64,000 bases of DNA from UBA8106 sp964569695 (lineage in GTDB: Bacteria > Acidobacteriota > Vicinamibacteria > Vicinamibacterales > UBA823): contig CAZMUA010000004.1 of NCBI GenBank assembly GCA_964569695.1, positions 95,853 through 159,852 on the forward strand, given 5' to 3'. The position numbers and the translations under genes are program-made. Positions within the stretch are counted from its first letter, which is position 1. Each line of letters begins with the position of its first letter. The notes under the pieces were generated by a model. It saw only the letters and a list, made by a program, of their open reading frames with translations. It ran no database searches and was not told where the DNA came from. This document shows, one piece after another, positions 44,598 to 53,782 of this stretch.

Positions 44598-46061
44598 ATG
44601 ACCGCCTCAACTTTAGGACTTTTAATCTTTGGTGTTTACCTCGTTGTCGTAATCGCGATTGGTGTCGCCTCTGGCCGGCAACAACGGAGCGAGGCTGACC
44701 TATGGGTCGCCGGCCGACGTTTTGGAACTCTTGTAATGACGCTGGGCATAATGGCTGCAGTTATGCATGGGGGTGCAATACTGAGTGGTGTTGCTTTCGC
44801 AGGAAGTTTCGGAGGCGTAGCAATTCTTCCACTGATGAGTTTTGCGTTTGGCTTTCTCTTTATTCTAATTTTCTTCGCGCGAAAGCTGAGACAAATTAAC
44901 GTTTTTACCTTGCCTGATTTTATGGGCGACCGTTTCGATAGTCATACTCTTCGCGCATTTAGCGCATTCGTTGTTGCAACTTCAAGCATCGTGTACCTGA
45001 TTGCACAAATCCGAGGAATCGGACTGATCTTAGAGCAATTACTCAACATCCCATTCGTGCCAGCAATGGTTCTTGGAACCGGACTTTTCATCTTTTATGT
45101 AGCCCTTGGAGGTATGCTCGCTATCATTTGGACCAACGTTTTTCAATTCGTTTTAATGTGGATCGGCCTCATCATTTTGATGCCAGCCGTTTACAAGGCC
45201 GTTGGGGGGTTAACGAGCGTAATGCATCAGGTTGAGGCTCTGGAGCCTGGCTGGACCTCACTTACCGGCACTACCTGGAATTGGGGCTATTTATTGTCGT
45301 GGTGGCTTGTTTGGTTTGTAGCGTACTCAACACGCCTTGAATTACTAACTAAGGTATTCGTAGCGCGTGACGATAAAGTTGCCCGTTATGCGCTTCCTAC
45401 CTCTTGCCTGCTAATTTGTATTTTTCTACTGTACGGCAACCTTTATCTCGGTGGTGCGGCACGCATCCTAGTTTGGGATGCAATCCAAATGCCCGACCAA
45501 GCATTTCCGGCGTTATCAGCTGCCGTACTCGGATCATTCGCGTCATCCATCACGTTGACCGGCATCGCGAGCGCAGCGATGTCAACAACCGATTCACTCC
45601 TGTTGTTGTCAGGAGCCGCAGTCTCACACGATTTCTTACGGAAGTCGTATCATGAACCGAGAGGCATTGCTAAAAGCGAAAGCTACTACTTACGAGTGTC
45701 ACGGTTGACGATCATCGGTATAGGAATCATTGCACTACTGTTAGCCCTAAAAACACCCGCGTTGATTCTTGCGATTGTTTCGTACGCAGTCGCCCTGGTT
45801 GGAGCCACGTTCTTTTTTCCCTTATTGTTCGGTTTAACCTCGTCTCGAACAACTCCTATAGCAGCGACGGCGTCAGCCATTGGTGGTTTTTTAATTACAG
45901 CGATTTGGGTTGGGCTCACACTAGGCGGAGTGCCTTGGGCAGTTGCCGTTCATCCAATTGTGCCGGGAATGGCGCTCAGTCTTCTTTTGATCGTCGGGTT
46001 GACGCCATTCACGGCCTCAACACCTAAACTCGTGCTTCATCGTTTTTTTACGGAAATATAA
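44598..46061 (+). CDS. Sodium:solute symporter (SSS family)
   Basis: This membrane protein of 487 residues has about thirteen hydrophobic helices in the LeuT-like arrangement of the SSS family (proline, pantothenate, sugar or urea uptake with Na+). Early RQQRSEADLWVAGRRFG is a family landmark. FASSITLTGIASAAMSTTDSLLLLSGAA is the conserved helix with sodium-site serines and threonines. I prefer the ATG at 44598; a TTG at 44586 is also in frame. It follows the 38-residue membrane peptide. The substrate cannot be inferred. Confidence 0.88.
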   Translation: MTASTLGLLIFGVYLVVVIAIGVASGRQQRSEADLWVAGRRFGTLVMTLGIMAAVMHGGAILSGVAFAGSFGGVAILPLMSFAFGFLFILIFFARKLRQINVFTLPDFMGDRFDSHTLRAFSAFVVATSSIVYLIAQIRGIGLILEQLLNIPFVPAMVLGTGLFIFYVALGGMLAIIWTNVFQFVLMWIGLIILMPAVYKAVGGLTSVMHQVEALEPGWTSLTGTTWNWGYLLSWWLVWFVAYSTRLELLTKVFVARDDKVARYALPTSCLLICIFLLYGNLYLGGAARILVWDAIQMPDQAFPALSAAVLGSFASSITLTGIASAAMSTTDSLLLLSGAAVSHDFLRKSYHEPRGIAKSESYYLRVSRLTIIGIGIIALLLALKTPALILAIVSYAVALVGATFFFPLLFGLTSSRTTPIAATASAIGGFLITAIWVGLTLGGVPWAVAVHPIVPGMALSLLLIVGLTPFTASTPKLVLHRFFTEI

Positions 46062-46116
46062 ATTTTACTCCTGCGTCGCCATATGCAGAATGACTCAGGC
46101 CATTCCATAATCCAGA

Positions 46117-47598
46117 TTAATTTGTACGGACCCGAGACAGCGCCTGCTTCCAAACTGCAAGCATTTGCTCTCGTTCAGCGCTACCCAACATCGGTTCAAA
46201 TAAGCGATCACGACGTCTCACTGCCTGAATTTCCTCAGGACTGCTCCAAAAACCTGTGGAAAGCCCAGCGAGAAAGGCGACCCCTGAAGCCGTGGTTTCC
46301 AAAATCGTCGGACGATCAACTGGCACGCCAAGTAAGTCAGCTTGAAACTGCATCAGAAACCCATTTGCTGCTGCGCCGCCATCAACCCGCAGTTCCCGAA
46401 TGCCGGCACCGCAGGCGATCATGGCATCGATCACATCACAAGTCTGGTACGCCAAGCTTTCAAGAGTTGCTCGGACGATGTGGGCTCGACCAGCACCACG
46501 TGTCAGACCAAGAATTGCACCACGGGCATCCATGTCCCAATGAGGAGCTCCAAGTCCGGTAAATGCTGGCACAACGTGGACGCCAAGTGTATCCGGCACG
46601 CTTCGAGCAATTGATTCGGTGTCAGAAGCCTTCACGATCAAACCCAACTCGTCCCGCAACCATTGAATGGCGGCGCCCGCGACAAAAATCGATCCTTCAA
46701 GCGCGTAGGCCGGCTGGCCAGACCCATCGCAACAGATGGTCGTCAACAGACCAGGCTGGACCGGTGGTCGCTGTGCTCCCATGTTCATCACCACGAAACT
46801 GCCGGTGCCATAAGTGTTCTTTGCCATCCCTGGTGACCAACAACCTTGCCCATAGAGTGCAGCCTGTTGATCACCAGCAATGCCAGCAATTGGCACTCCG
46901 CCTGGCAACCGATCATGCTGACACGTCTCAGCAAATACACTACAACTTGCCTTGACCTCCGGTAACATGTCACGCGGGACATCAAGCAAACCAAGTAACT
47001 CTTGATCCCACTGCCGCTCGTGAATGTTGTACAGCAAGGTTCTCGATGCATTGGTTGGTTCGGTCGCTAGTACACCACCAGACAATTTCCAGAGAAGCCA
47101 CGTGTCAATCGTTCCGAAAACGACTTTGCCATCCCGCGCCTTCTCCCGTGCGTCAGGATAACGGTCAAGAATCCACTTAATCTTCGTTCCTGAAAAATAG
47201 GCATCAATGACCAAGCCTGTTCGCTCACGAATCGTTTCCTCGTGACCATCCTTCTTAAGTTGCTGACAAATATCAGCTGTCTGACGACTCTGCCAGACGA
47301 TAGCGGGGTGTATGGGACGACCAGTGTCCCGGTCCCAGACTACTGTAGTTTCGCGTTGGTTCGCGATTCCGATCGCCTTTAGTTCACTCGGCTGAATGTG
47401 CGCTACTTCCAGCGCGTCAGTCATCACTTGCAAGCTGACCGAAAAAATCTCCTCAGGATCGTGTTCTACCCAACCAGGTTGGGGATAAGACTGAGTGAAT
47501 TCTGAGTAGGCGCGCCCAATAATTTTGCCTTCGCGTGAAAATACGAGGGCTGTACTACCAGTTGTACCTTGGTCGAGGGAAAGGACGGCTTCTGGCAT
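46117..47598 (-). CDS. glpK: Glycerol kinase
   Basis: This 493-residue enzyme phosphorylates glycerol to glycerol-3-phosphate. SLDQGTTGSTALVFSREG is the FGGY-kinase ATP/phosphate loop. PGWVEHDPEEI and IANQRETTVVWDRDTGRP are highly specific to glycerol kinases, and AGIAGDQQAALYGQGC contains the catalytic aspartate. The length agrees with GlpK (about 500 residues). No glpF or glpD is adjacent; the upstream neighbour is an NhaC antiporter on the same strand, 17 bases away. Confidence 0.96.
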   Translation of the reverse strand: MPEAVLSLDQGTTGSTALVFSREGKIIGRAYSEFTQSYPQPGWVEHDPEEIFSVSLQVMTDALEVAHIQPSELKAIGIANQRETTVVWDRDTGRPIHPAIVWQSRQTADICQQLKKDGHEETIRERTGLVIDAYFSGTKIKWILDRYPDAREKARDGKVVFGTIDTWLLWKLSGGVLATEPTNASRTLLYNIHERQWDQELLGLLDVPRDMLPEVKASCSVFAETCQHDRLPGGVPIAGIAGDQQAALYGQGCWSPGMAKNTYGTGSFVVMNMGAQRPPVQPGLLTTICCDGSGQPAYALEGSIFVAGAAIQWLRDELGLIVKASDTESIARSVPDTLGVHVVPAFTGLGAPHWDMDARGAILGLTRGAGRAHIVRATLESLAYQTCDVIDAMIACGAGIRELRVDGGAAANGFLMQFQADLLGVPVDRPTILETTASGVAFLAGLSTGFWSSPEEIQAVRRRDRLFEPMLGSAEREQMLAVWKQALSRVRTN

Positions 47599-47615
47599 AC
47601 GTCAGTGTAGGAAGT

Positions 47616-49124
47616 TTAAGAATCCGTAGAGTGCAGCCTATTGGTCACCAGCGATTCCTCATCTTCGTCAGATTCTGCCAATTTCTCAATCGTGAATCCT
47701 GTATAACCGTAAAAGGCTGATACAAATGGGCTAATTAGATTAAAAAAACAGAATGGTAGATAAGTTAACGTTGCGACACCAAGCGCTTGCGACATAAAGG
47801 CCCCGCAGGTATTCCAGGGTACGAGTGGTGACGTAAGGGTCCCGGAATCTTCAAGCGTGCGTGACAGGTTCTTAGGATGGAGTCTGCGTTTCTGATACTC
47901 GGCGCGTAACATTCGTCCTGGTAGGACAATGGAAATGTATTGATCGGAGGCAATAATGTTCGTGCCGATGCACGTGGCGATGGTGGCTGCAATAAGACTA
48001 CCCGTGCCGCGTACAAAGCTCAAAATCCCCAGCGCGATTCTCTGCAACATTCTGCTAGCTTCCATAGCACCACCAAACATCATGGCGCTCATGATAAGCC
48101 AGATTGTCCAAAGCATACTGGACATCCCTCCCCGGCTGAGCAATTCGTCGAGCGTGGCATTGCCAGAATTCAGAACAAAGCCATCAAACATCGCAATCCA
48201 TACGCCCTTTAGCACAGCAACATTCCTCGGTAGATCTGTTTCGCCGACGTACGTTAGAACGGTTGCCTGTTGAAACACTGCAGCGAATAGACCGCCAACT
48301 AATGCACCTAACAGAATCGCTGGAAACGCCGGCATTTTTCGGATCACCAGCACAATGACAAGAAAAGCTGGGAGCAATAAATGCAGTCCAATCGAAAATT
48401 GTGCCTCTAAATCACGGAGGACTATGTCGAGGTTGTCCGCTGGCTGAGGCTGCGCGCCCACGAATCCAGCAATAATGAAGAATCCAAGGGCAAGAATAAA
48501 ACTCGGCGTCGTCGTCCAGAGCATATGTCGGATATGTATAAATAAGTCGGCACCAGCCATCGCGGGAGCTAAATTCGTCGTATCCGATAAGGGCGACAGC
48601 TTGTCGCCAAAGTATGCTCCTGAAATGATCGCACCAGCTGCCAACCCGAGATTCAGGTCCTGGGTAACAGCAATGCCCATCAAGCCAATGCCAATCGTGC
48701 TAGCGGTCGTCCAAGAACTACCGGTGGCAAGTGCCACCAATCCACAGATCACAGCTGCAGCAGCATAGAAGATGGTTGGTGACAGAATCTGAAGACCATA
48801 ATAAATCATGGTAGGTACGATGCCCGCCAAGATCCACGTCCCGATAAGTGCACCCACTGCAAGAAGAATCATCAGTGCGCCCATAGCTAGCGAGATTCCA
48901 CCGACCATACCTCGCTCCATTTCAGACCAGGTGTAGCCATTGCGAAGTCCAATGAGGATCGTCATGCCAGCGGCAAGTATCAGGGCCACTTGATTTGGTC
49001 CATACGAAGAATCATCTCCAAACAAATAAACTGATGAAGCGAGTAACACGACCAGTAGCGCGACTGGGATAAGTGTCTGGCCTAGCGTAGGCTCTTGCTT
49101 GGTTTGGACCACGTCTTCACTCAT
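47616..49124 (-). CDS. nhaC: NhaC-family Na+/H+ antiporter
   Basis: This 502-residue inner-membrane protein has about eleven to twelve hydrophobic segments and the NhaC signature region GAIISGAYFGDKLSPLSDTTNLAP, in which polar residues lie inside the membrane. ATGSSWTTASTIGIGLMG and GTNIIASDQYISIVLPGRM are further conserved parts. It exchanges sodium for protons and fits a salt-exposed habitat with several sodium-driven symporters. Some NhaC members exchange organic acids (malate-lactate antiporters), so sodium export is probable but not certain. The glycerol kinase gene follows. Confidence 0.9.
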   Translation of the reverse strand: MSEDVVQTKQEPTLGQTLIPVALLVVLLASSVYLFGDDSSYGPNQVALILAAGMTILIGLRNGYTWSEMERGMVGGISLAMGALMILLAVGALIGTWILAGIVPTMIYYGLQILSPTIFYAAAAVICGLVALATGSSWTTASTIGIGLMGIAVTQDLNLGLAAGAIISGAYFGDKLSPLSDTTNLAPAMAGADLFIHIRHMLWTTTPSFILALGFFIIAGFVGAQPQPADNLDIVLRDLEAQFSIGLHLLLPAFLVIVLVIRKMPAFPAILLGALVGGLFAAVFQQATVLTYVGETDLPRNVAVLKGVWIAMFDGFVLNSGNATLDELLSRGGMSSMLWTIWLIMSAMMFGGAMEASRMLQRIALGILSFVRGTGSLIAATIATCIGTNIIASDQYISIVLPGRMLRAEYQKRRLHPKNLSRTLEDSGTLTSPLVPWNTCGAFMSQALGVATLTYLPFCFFNLISPFVSAFYGYTGFTIEKLAESDEDEESLVTNRLHSTDS

Positions 49125-49262
49125 ATAGCTTCCGACTTCGTCTCAAAAAACAACAAGGAAACATCGCAGGAATGAACGAATACTAACACGACTAACCTAG
49201 GACTAATCGAGTGGAGCATCTATTATGAAGTTTATTTTACTTGTGTTCCTTGGATTGGCCCT

Positions 49263-49775
49263 TCACTGGATGGCCGTAGTTACATTGATCTCAATCTTGC
49301 GGATACCAGCGAAATCAGTAACACGAGGACCTTGTAATCGTTCGCCATTTTCCCCGTACTCCTCAACGACGGCCTCTGGTTGCTCCCTACCCTCTGGGTT
49401 CATTTGAAATGTGAGCCGAGTCAATGCGTACCCTTCAGGCCAGTCACTCACCGGGACATGGTGACGAAACACTCCGGCCATGACACCAATATGCCCGACC
49501 TCATATCCATCGTAGTCTCCACTGTCAAACCCGTCGTGTTTCACAAGATACATTAGGATGGCACCATCAGGAACGTTCGCGGTTCCCAGCAAGACTAGTT
49601 GACCATCTTCAATGGCTGGAGCCTCAAGGATTACGTGCACTCCATCCACTATTGATTCAGCAGTCTTGGTCTCAGGTAAAGAAGTTTCCTGGTTCGTCGA
49701 GGTCGATGTAGGTTCTGGTGCTCCAGTGCAACTCATTGTGATGACACACAAGGCAATAACGGTATGTCGGTTCAT
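49263..49775 (-). CDS. Putative lipoprotein of unknown function
   Basis: This 170-residue protein starts at an ATG at 49775, with GGAG seven bases upstream. It has a short signal peptide and a cysteine in VITMSCTGAPEP, suggesting lipid attachment. A Ser/Thr/Pro-rich linker follows (about residues 20-40). The body is predominantly beta (GVHVILEAPAIEDGQLVLLG, MAGVFRHHVPVSDWPEGYAL). I do not recognise a family. It could be an immunoglobulin-like or carbohydrate-binding module on the outer membrane. Confidence 0.65.
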   Translation of the reverse strand: MNRHTVIALCVITMSCTGAPEPTSTSTNQETSLPETKTAESIVDGVHVILEAPAIEDGQLVLLGTANVPDGAILMYLVKHDGFDSGDYDGYEVGHIGVMAGVFRHHVPVSDWPEGYALTRLTFQMNPEGREQPEAVVEEYGENGERLQGPRVTDFAGIRKIEINVTTAIQ

Positions 49776-49970
49776 GATCGACTCCAAGAACAAATAAAAT
49801 AATACGAGTAGAACTTAATGGTAGTGCATCTTGGAACTGTTAAAAAATGAAGACATCATAAATTCGAGAGTCAGATCGCCTCCGCGCGAAACACCCTGAC
49901 TAGTGATCTATACTGGTGTCGCACTTTACTTAATCTAACGTTGTTTCAAACCATTAATAGGATAGAGCGG

Positions 49971-51233
49971 ATGAATAAGCTAGGGCGACGTCATTTTCTC
50001 ACAACTACTGCTGCTGGGTTAGCTTCAATCGGCGCAACTAAAGGTAGAGGCTTATCGCTTCAACCAGAAGATGACCCACTCGGCGTGCGGACAGACTTTC
50101 CTATTACTAACAATTTACGATTCCTAGCTACATCATGGATTGGCCCCATGCCACAGGTAGTGAGAGATGTTGGAGTCGAATATGTAGACGAAAAATTACA
50201 CTGGGCTGATACCCGTCTCCGCTTGGAAAAGAAGGGAATGACGCGTATCGCGTTCGCCAACCTGTTCGGCGCAAAATCCGAAGAAGTAGCACTTCTCTTT
50301 GCCACAGGTGATGCAGAAAATATCGTAACCCGAGGTTTAAATCTTAAAGCCGGCGAGAACGTTGTTGTGGACGACCTCCACTTTACAGCAAGTTTTGTGC
50401 TATACCGACAACTTGAAAAAGATCTAGGAATTGAACTTCGCATTGTTCCCCAAACGGACGGTAGGACACGACTTGAGGATTTTGACGCAGTCATCGATGA
50501 CAAAACTCGGCTCGTGTCCGTAGCATGGGTCTCGAATCGTAACGGCTATCGACACGACCTCGCTGCATTAGCCGATCTCGCTCATGCGAAGAACGCTCTT
50601 CTATTTACAGACGCCGTCCAAGCAATTGGGACATTTCCGACAAATTTACAAGAACTTGGTGTCGATTTCTTAGTAGCTGGATCTTATAAGTGGTTGTTCG
50701 CAAATTTTGGTGTAGCACCCTTCTTTATTCGTGAAGAGCACCTTGAGCGCATTCCACCCGATCGCTACGGGCACGGACAGGTAGTAGAAACGTTGACGAG
50801 TGACGGATGGTCTAGTTCACACCGAGTGGGTCGCACCCGTGAACTGGGTTATCGCTATATGCCAACTGCAGAAAAATACGAACACGCGTCGCTCGCATTT
50901 AGTCCTGTTGCGCAGCTTAATGCCTCACTGGACTACCTGAGTGGAGTTGGTCTTACTAGGATTGCAGAGCACACCCAAGGCCTCGCTCATGAGTTTTGGG
51001 AAGGCGCCAACAAGTTAGGCTACGAAATGTTCACGCCTAGAGAAAACGCATCACCAATCGTAAGTATTATTCATGGTCGAGATCCCGACCAGTTAAAACA
51101 ACTGCTTGAGGAAGAATCGATCGTCGTAACCTTCCGAGAAGCAAACCATACACTTCTACGTGTGGCAGTGTCTCTATTTAACAACCGTTCTGACATCCAA
51201 CAATTATTAAAGGTGCTTGAACGAGTCGCTTAA
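49971..51233 (+). CDS. Class V aminotransferase-fold PLP protein with Tat-type signal
   Basis: This 420-residue protein has an N-terminus of MNKLGRRHFLTTTAAGLASI, which carries a twin-arginine motif and hydrophobic core. The rest is a cysteine-desulfurase/isopenicillin-N-epimerase-like fold: LFTDAVQAIGTFP with the PLP aspartate and LVAGSYKWLFANFG with the Schiff-base lysine. The ATG at 49971 is preferred over the TTG at 49941, which would bury the signal. Export of a folded, cofactor-loaded enzyme would need the Tat route, which agrees with the motif. A Rieske oxygenase gene follows on the same strand and may be coregulated. The substrate is unknown. Confidence 0.83.
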   Translation: MNKLGRRHFLTTTAAGLASIGATKGRGLSLQPEDDPLGVRTDFPITNNLRFLATSWIGPMPQVVRDVGVEYVDEKLHWADTRLRLEKKGMTRIAFANLFGAKSEEVALLFATGDAENIVTRGLNLKAGENVVVDDLHFTASFVLYRQLEKDLGIELRIVPQTDGRTRLEDFDAVIDDKTRLVSVAWVSNRNGYRHDLAALADLAHAKNALLFTDAVQAIGTFPTNLQELGVDFLVAGSYKWLFANFGVAPFFIREEHLERIPPDRYGHGQVVETLTSDGWSSSHRVGRTRELGYRYMPTAEKYEHASLAFSPVAQLNASLDYLSGVGLTRIAEHTQGLAHEFWEGANKLGYEMFTPRENASPIVSIIHGRDPDQLKQLLEEESIVVTFREANHTLLRVAVSLFNNRSDIQQLLKVLERVA

Positions 51234-51271
51234 GAGGTTCAGTGGAGAGAAGGTGCCCACGAGAGGAAATA

Positions 51272-52297
51272 GTGTCTAAGTTTTCTAAAAAGCTCTTTCA
51301 GTGCTGGCATCCGGTTGCGTACAGTCACGAAGTTCCTTCAGATGCGCCCTACGGATCGATACTGCTAGACGAAGCCCTCGTGATCTGGCGGACAGGCGAT
51401 GGGGTCCCGCATGCCATGCAGGATCTCTGTATTCACCGAGGCAGTGCACTTTCCAAGGGTCGTCTCAAGGACGATTGTGTGGTCTGCCCGTACCACGCAT
51501 GGCACTATAACGCTGAAGGCGCTTGCGTTAAGATCCCTCAGAAAGTTAATGCAACTGAGATTCCACTGAAAGCACGGGTCCGTTCCTATCGCACCTTGGA
51601 TCGCTACGGACTTATCTGGGTAGCCCTCGAAGAACCAATTTTCTCGCTGCCAGAATTACCGGAGCTGGAAAATGCTGAATGGAAGGTCGTTCTGACTGGC
51701 CCCTTCGAATGGAATAGCGATTCCTCGCGTCAGGTTGAAAATTTTACTGATTTTGGCCATTTTCCGTGGGTTCACCCAGGGCTTCTAGGCGATCCTGAGC
51801 GTCCGATCGTAGGCAAATACGATGTCGAGGTGCGCGGACATGTGCTGCATTACTCGGTGACTCGTCCAGAAGTACCCAATACGCAAGAGTTTCCTGTGTT
51901 CGCCAATGAAAACGTTGTCGAGCCTGAGCGGCAGAGCCGCTATGAACTGCACCTACCTTATACAATCGTCTTGCGGCTGGGATGGGGCGAGGGGAAAAAC
52001 ATGGTCTATTTCTTCGTCTCTCAGCCAATCCAAGAAAAGCGATGCAGAGGGTACTGCATCGTTGGACGGAACTACAATTTTGATCAGCCTGACAGTACGT
52101 TACAAGATTTCGAGAAGGTCGTCTTTGGCCAAGACCAACAGGTCGTCGAGTCACAACGACCTGAGCAAGTTCCATTTGATTTGGCTGACGAACTACATCT
52201 GCCTTTTGATGCAGTCGCTATTAACTATCGTCGTACGATGCAAAAGCAAGGACTAGCCTACTACCACTATCTCCACGAAACGGAAGAAGAGGCCTAA
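51272..52297 (+). CDS. Rieske-type ring-hydroxylating/demethylating oxygenase (VanA-like)
   Basis: This protein of about 341 residues has an N-terminal Rieske [2Fe-2S] domain: CIHRGSALSKG and CPYHAWHY supply the two cysteines and two histidines. A C-terminal catalytic domain has NFTDFGHFPWVHPGLLG near residue 165, carrying iron-ligand histidines. It resembles vanillate O-demethylase oxygenase and related aromatic demethylases. I prefer the GTG at 51272, behind AGAGGAAATA, over the GTG at 51242. No reductase component is encoded nearby. Likely action: O-demethylation or hydroxylation of an aromatic or betaine-like compound. Confidence 0.85.
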   Translation: MSKFSKKLFQCWHPVAYSHEVPSDAPYGSILLDEALVIWRTGDGVPHAMQDLCIHRGSALSKGRLKDDCVVCPYHAWHYNAEGACVKIPQKVNATEIPLKARVRSYRTLDRYGLIWVALEEPIFSLPELPELENAEWKVVLTGPFEWNSDSSRQVENFTDFGHFPWVHPGLLGDPERPIVGKYDVEVRGHVLHYSVTRPEVPNTQEFPVFANENVVEPERQSRYELHLPYTIVLRLGWGEGKNMVYFFVSQPIQEKRCRGYCIVGRNYNFDQPDSTLQDFEKVVFGQDQQVVESQRPEQVPFDLADELHLPFDAVAINYRRTMQKQGLAYYHYLHETEEEA

Positions 52298-52340
52298 AGG
52301 ATGTGCTCCGCGCTCTTTGACTTTACACAGAAGTAATATC

Positions 52341-53678
52341 TCAATCGCGCCTGAAGACGACACCGTCCTTCATCACGAACGAGACCTGTTTGAGCACTGC
52401 AATATCGTCCAGCGGGTTTCCAGTCGTACCGATGAAATCCGCAGCCATGCCTGGTCGAATACCACCACGTTGGTCCGCGATACCTAACAACCGTGCACTA
52501 TTGGTAGTCATTGCTCGTAAAATATCCGCCGCCGGAATTCCAGCCGCCTTCCAAGTATCGATAGCTCCAATGGCAAGCTGCCCTTTCGTAAAGCCAGGAG
52601 TTTGCCGGAGAATATCCGACGCAAACACCAATTCAACACCAATACGATATGCACGCTCCAAACGATCCTGTATTCTTTCAATCTCGCCTGGGTGATGGAG
52701 AGCATTATGCGAGTCCGGACCAGGCCCCAACTCACAGCCCACCAAGACGACTCCTCTTTCCTTCGCTAATTCCAGCAACTCATCACTCATCTCATAGCCG
52801 TGCTCAAGTGAAGCAACTCCAGCCTCAATCGCGACACGGGCACCCTCTTCCACTAAGGAATGGGCGGCCACTTTAACTCCAGCCCGACCTGCTTCTTCAA
52901 TAATAAATTTAATATCCTCGACCGAGTACATATACGGTCTAAATCCCTGGTCATCGACAATGATTTTGATCCAACTTGCACCATAGTGAATATTTTGACG
53001 GATAGCCTTCCTAATTTCATCGCGAGTATCCGCTTCGAAAAAGTCGATCAAGGCGACCTTAGGACTATTAGCGCTTACACGCATCTGTCCTCCAAATGGC
53101 GCAAGGATTTTCCCTGAAATGAAAAAGGTGGGCCCTGGTACACTCCCGATTTGCCCTGGTCGAGGATCGGCATAGGCTTTTACTTGACCTGTGTTGGCAA
53201 TCGGCTCAGCACTTAGAACATTTAAGATGGCAGAGTCTGCAAAATCGCCCGCGTTACCTAGGTCACGTATGGTCGTGAAACCGGCATCCAAGTATGATTG
53301 GGCGGCGAGGAAACCTTGAATAGACCGTGCAGCAGTCGAAACCTCGACATTGTATTCCAAGAGGCTTCCCCAATCAGAGTCCGGTGAATTATCAGCGTCG
53401 TACGCACTAGCAACATGTGTATGCGCGTCCATAAGACCTGGAAGTACCGTCAGAGACGACAGATCGAGATGTCTCGCGCCGTCAGGAATTGTCAAATCCC
53501 CGCCTACCTCTTGAATGATCCCGTTCTCAATGACGACGGTCTGATTCGCGAGGGCTGTTCCCGCTTCAGGATCGACGAGTTGGCCAGCAGTGATCACCGT
53601 TACCTGCGCTTCGGCATACGAAAGGCAAAGTGTGAGTAGGAAAATACTCGCAAGTCTCAAAACAAGTCGCACATTCAT
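52341..53678 (-). CDS. Exported amidohydrolase family protein (copy 1 of tandem pair)
   Basis: This 445-residue amidohydrolase has a signal peptide (residues 1-25, ending SYAEAQ). The metal site HTH appears in LPGLMDAHTHVASAY. Other expected metal and catalytic residues are the lysine in GASWIKIIVDD (probably carbamylated), the histidines in VKVAAHSLVEEG and SLEHGYEM, and the aspartate in FASDILRQ. It resembles Xaa-Pro dipeptidase / imidazolonepropionase-like enzymes. The ATG at 53678 follows AAGGA eight bases away. It is the downstream member of a tandem duplication. Likely to hydrolyse a peptide-like or lactam bond in the periplasm; the substrate is unknown. Confidence 0.88.
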   Translation of the reverse strand: MNVRLVLRLASIFLLTLCLSYAEAQVTVITAGQLVDPEAGTALANQTVVIENGIIQEVGGDLTIPDGARHLDLSSLTVLPGLMDAHTHVASAYDADNSPDSDWGSLLEYNVEVSTAARSIQGFLAAQSYLDAGFTTIRDLGNAGDFADSAILNVLSAEPIANTGQVKAYADPRPGQIGSVPGPTFFISGKILAPFGGQMRVSANSPKVALIDFFEADTRDEIRKAIRQNIHYGASWIKIIVDDQGFRPYMYSVEDIKFIIEEAGRAGVKVAAHSLVEEGARVAIEAGVASLEHGYEMSDELLELAKERGVVLVGCELGPGPDSHNALHHPGEIERIQDRLERAYRIGVELVFASDILRQTPGFTKGQLAIGAIDTWKAAGIPAADILRAMTTNSARLLGIADQRGGIRPGMAADFIGTTGNPLDDIAVLKQVSFVMKDGVVFRRD

Positions 53679-53760
53679 TATTCGTGTCCTTACCTTTTGC
53701 AACGCTATAGCAATTTCGAGGCGTTAAATTATTTTCAATATTTAAGATCGTTTCGACCTT

Positions 53761-53782
53761 CACCTGTCCAGAATGACAGGTG
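53761..53782 (-). terminator. Perfect 8-bp stem-loop between the tandem amidohydrolase genes
   Basis: CACCTGTC (53761-53768) and GACAGGTG (53775-53782) are exact inverted complements around a six-base loop. The stem begins directly after the stop codon of the upstream amidohydrolase gene on the minus strand. There is no T-run after it, so it may be a weak terminator, an mRNA-stabilising hairpin or a processing site rather than a standard intrinsic terminator. Confidence 0.45.

Noticed and set aside
46083..46562. Plus-strand 159-codon ORF opposite glycerol kinase
   Set aside because: It overlaps the well-supported glpK gene almost entirely, and its translation has no recognisable features.
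49225..49407. Plus-strand 60-codon ORF beginning with a hydrophobic helix
   Set aside because: Its second half runs antisense through the lipoprotein gene 49263-49775, and the composition there is that of the opposite strand; no ribosome binding or homology cue supports it.
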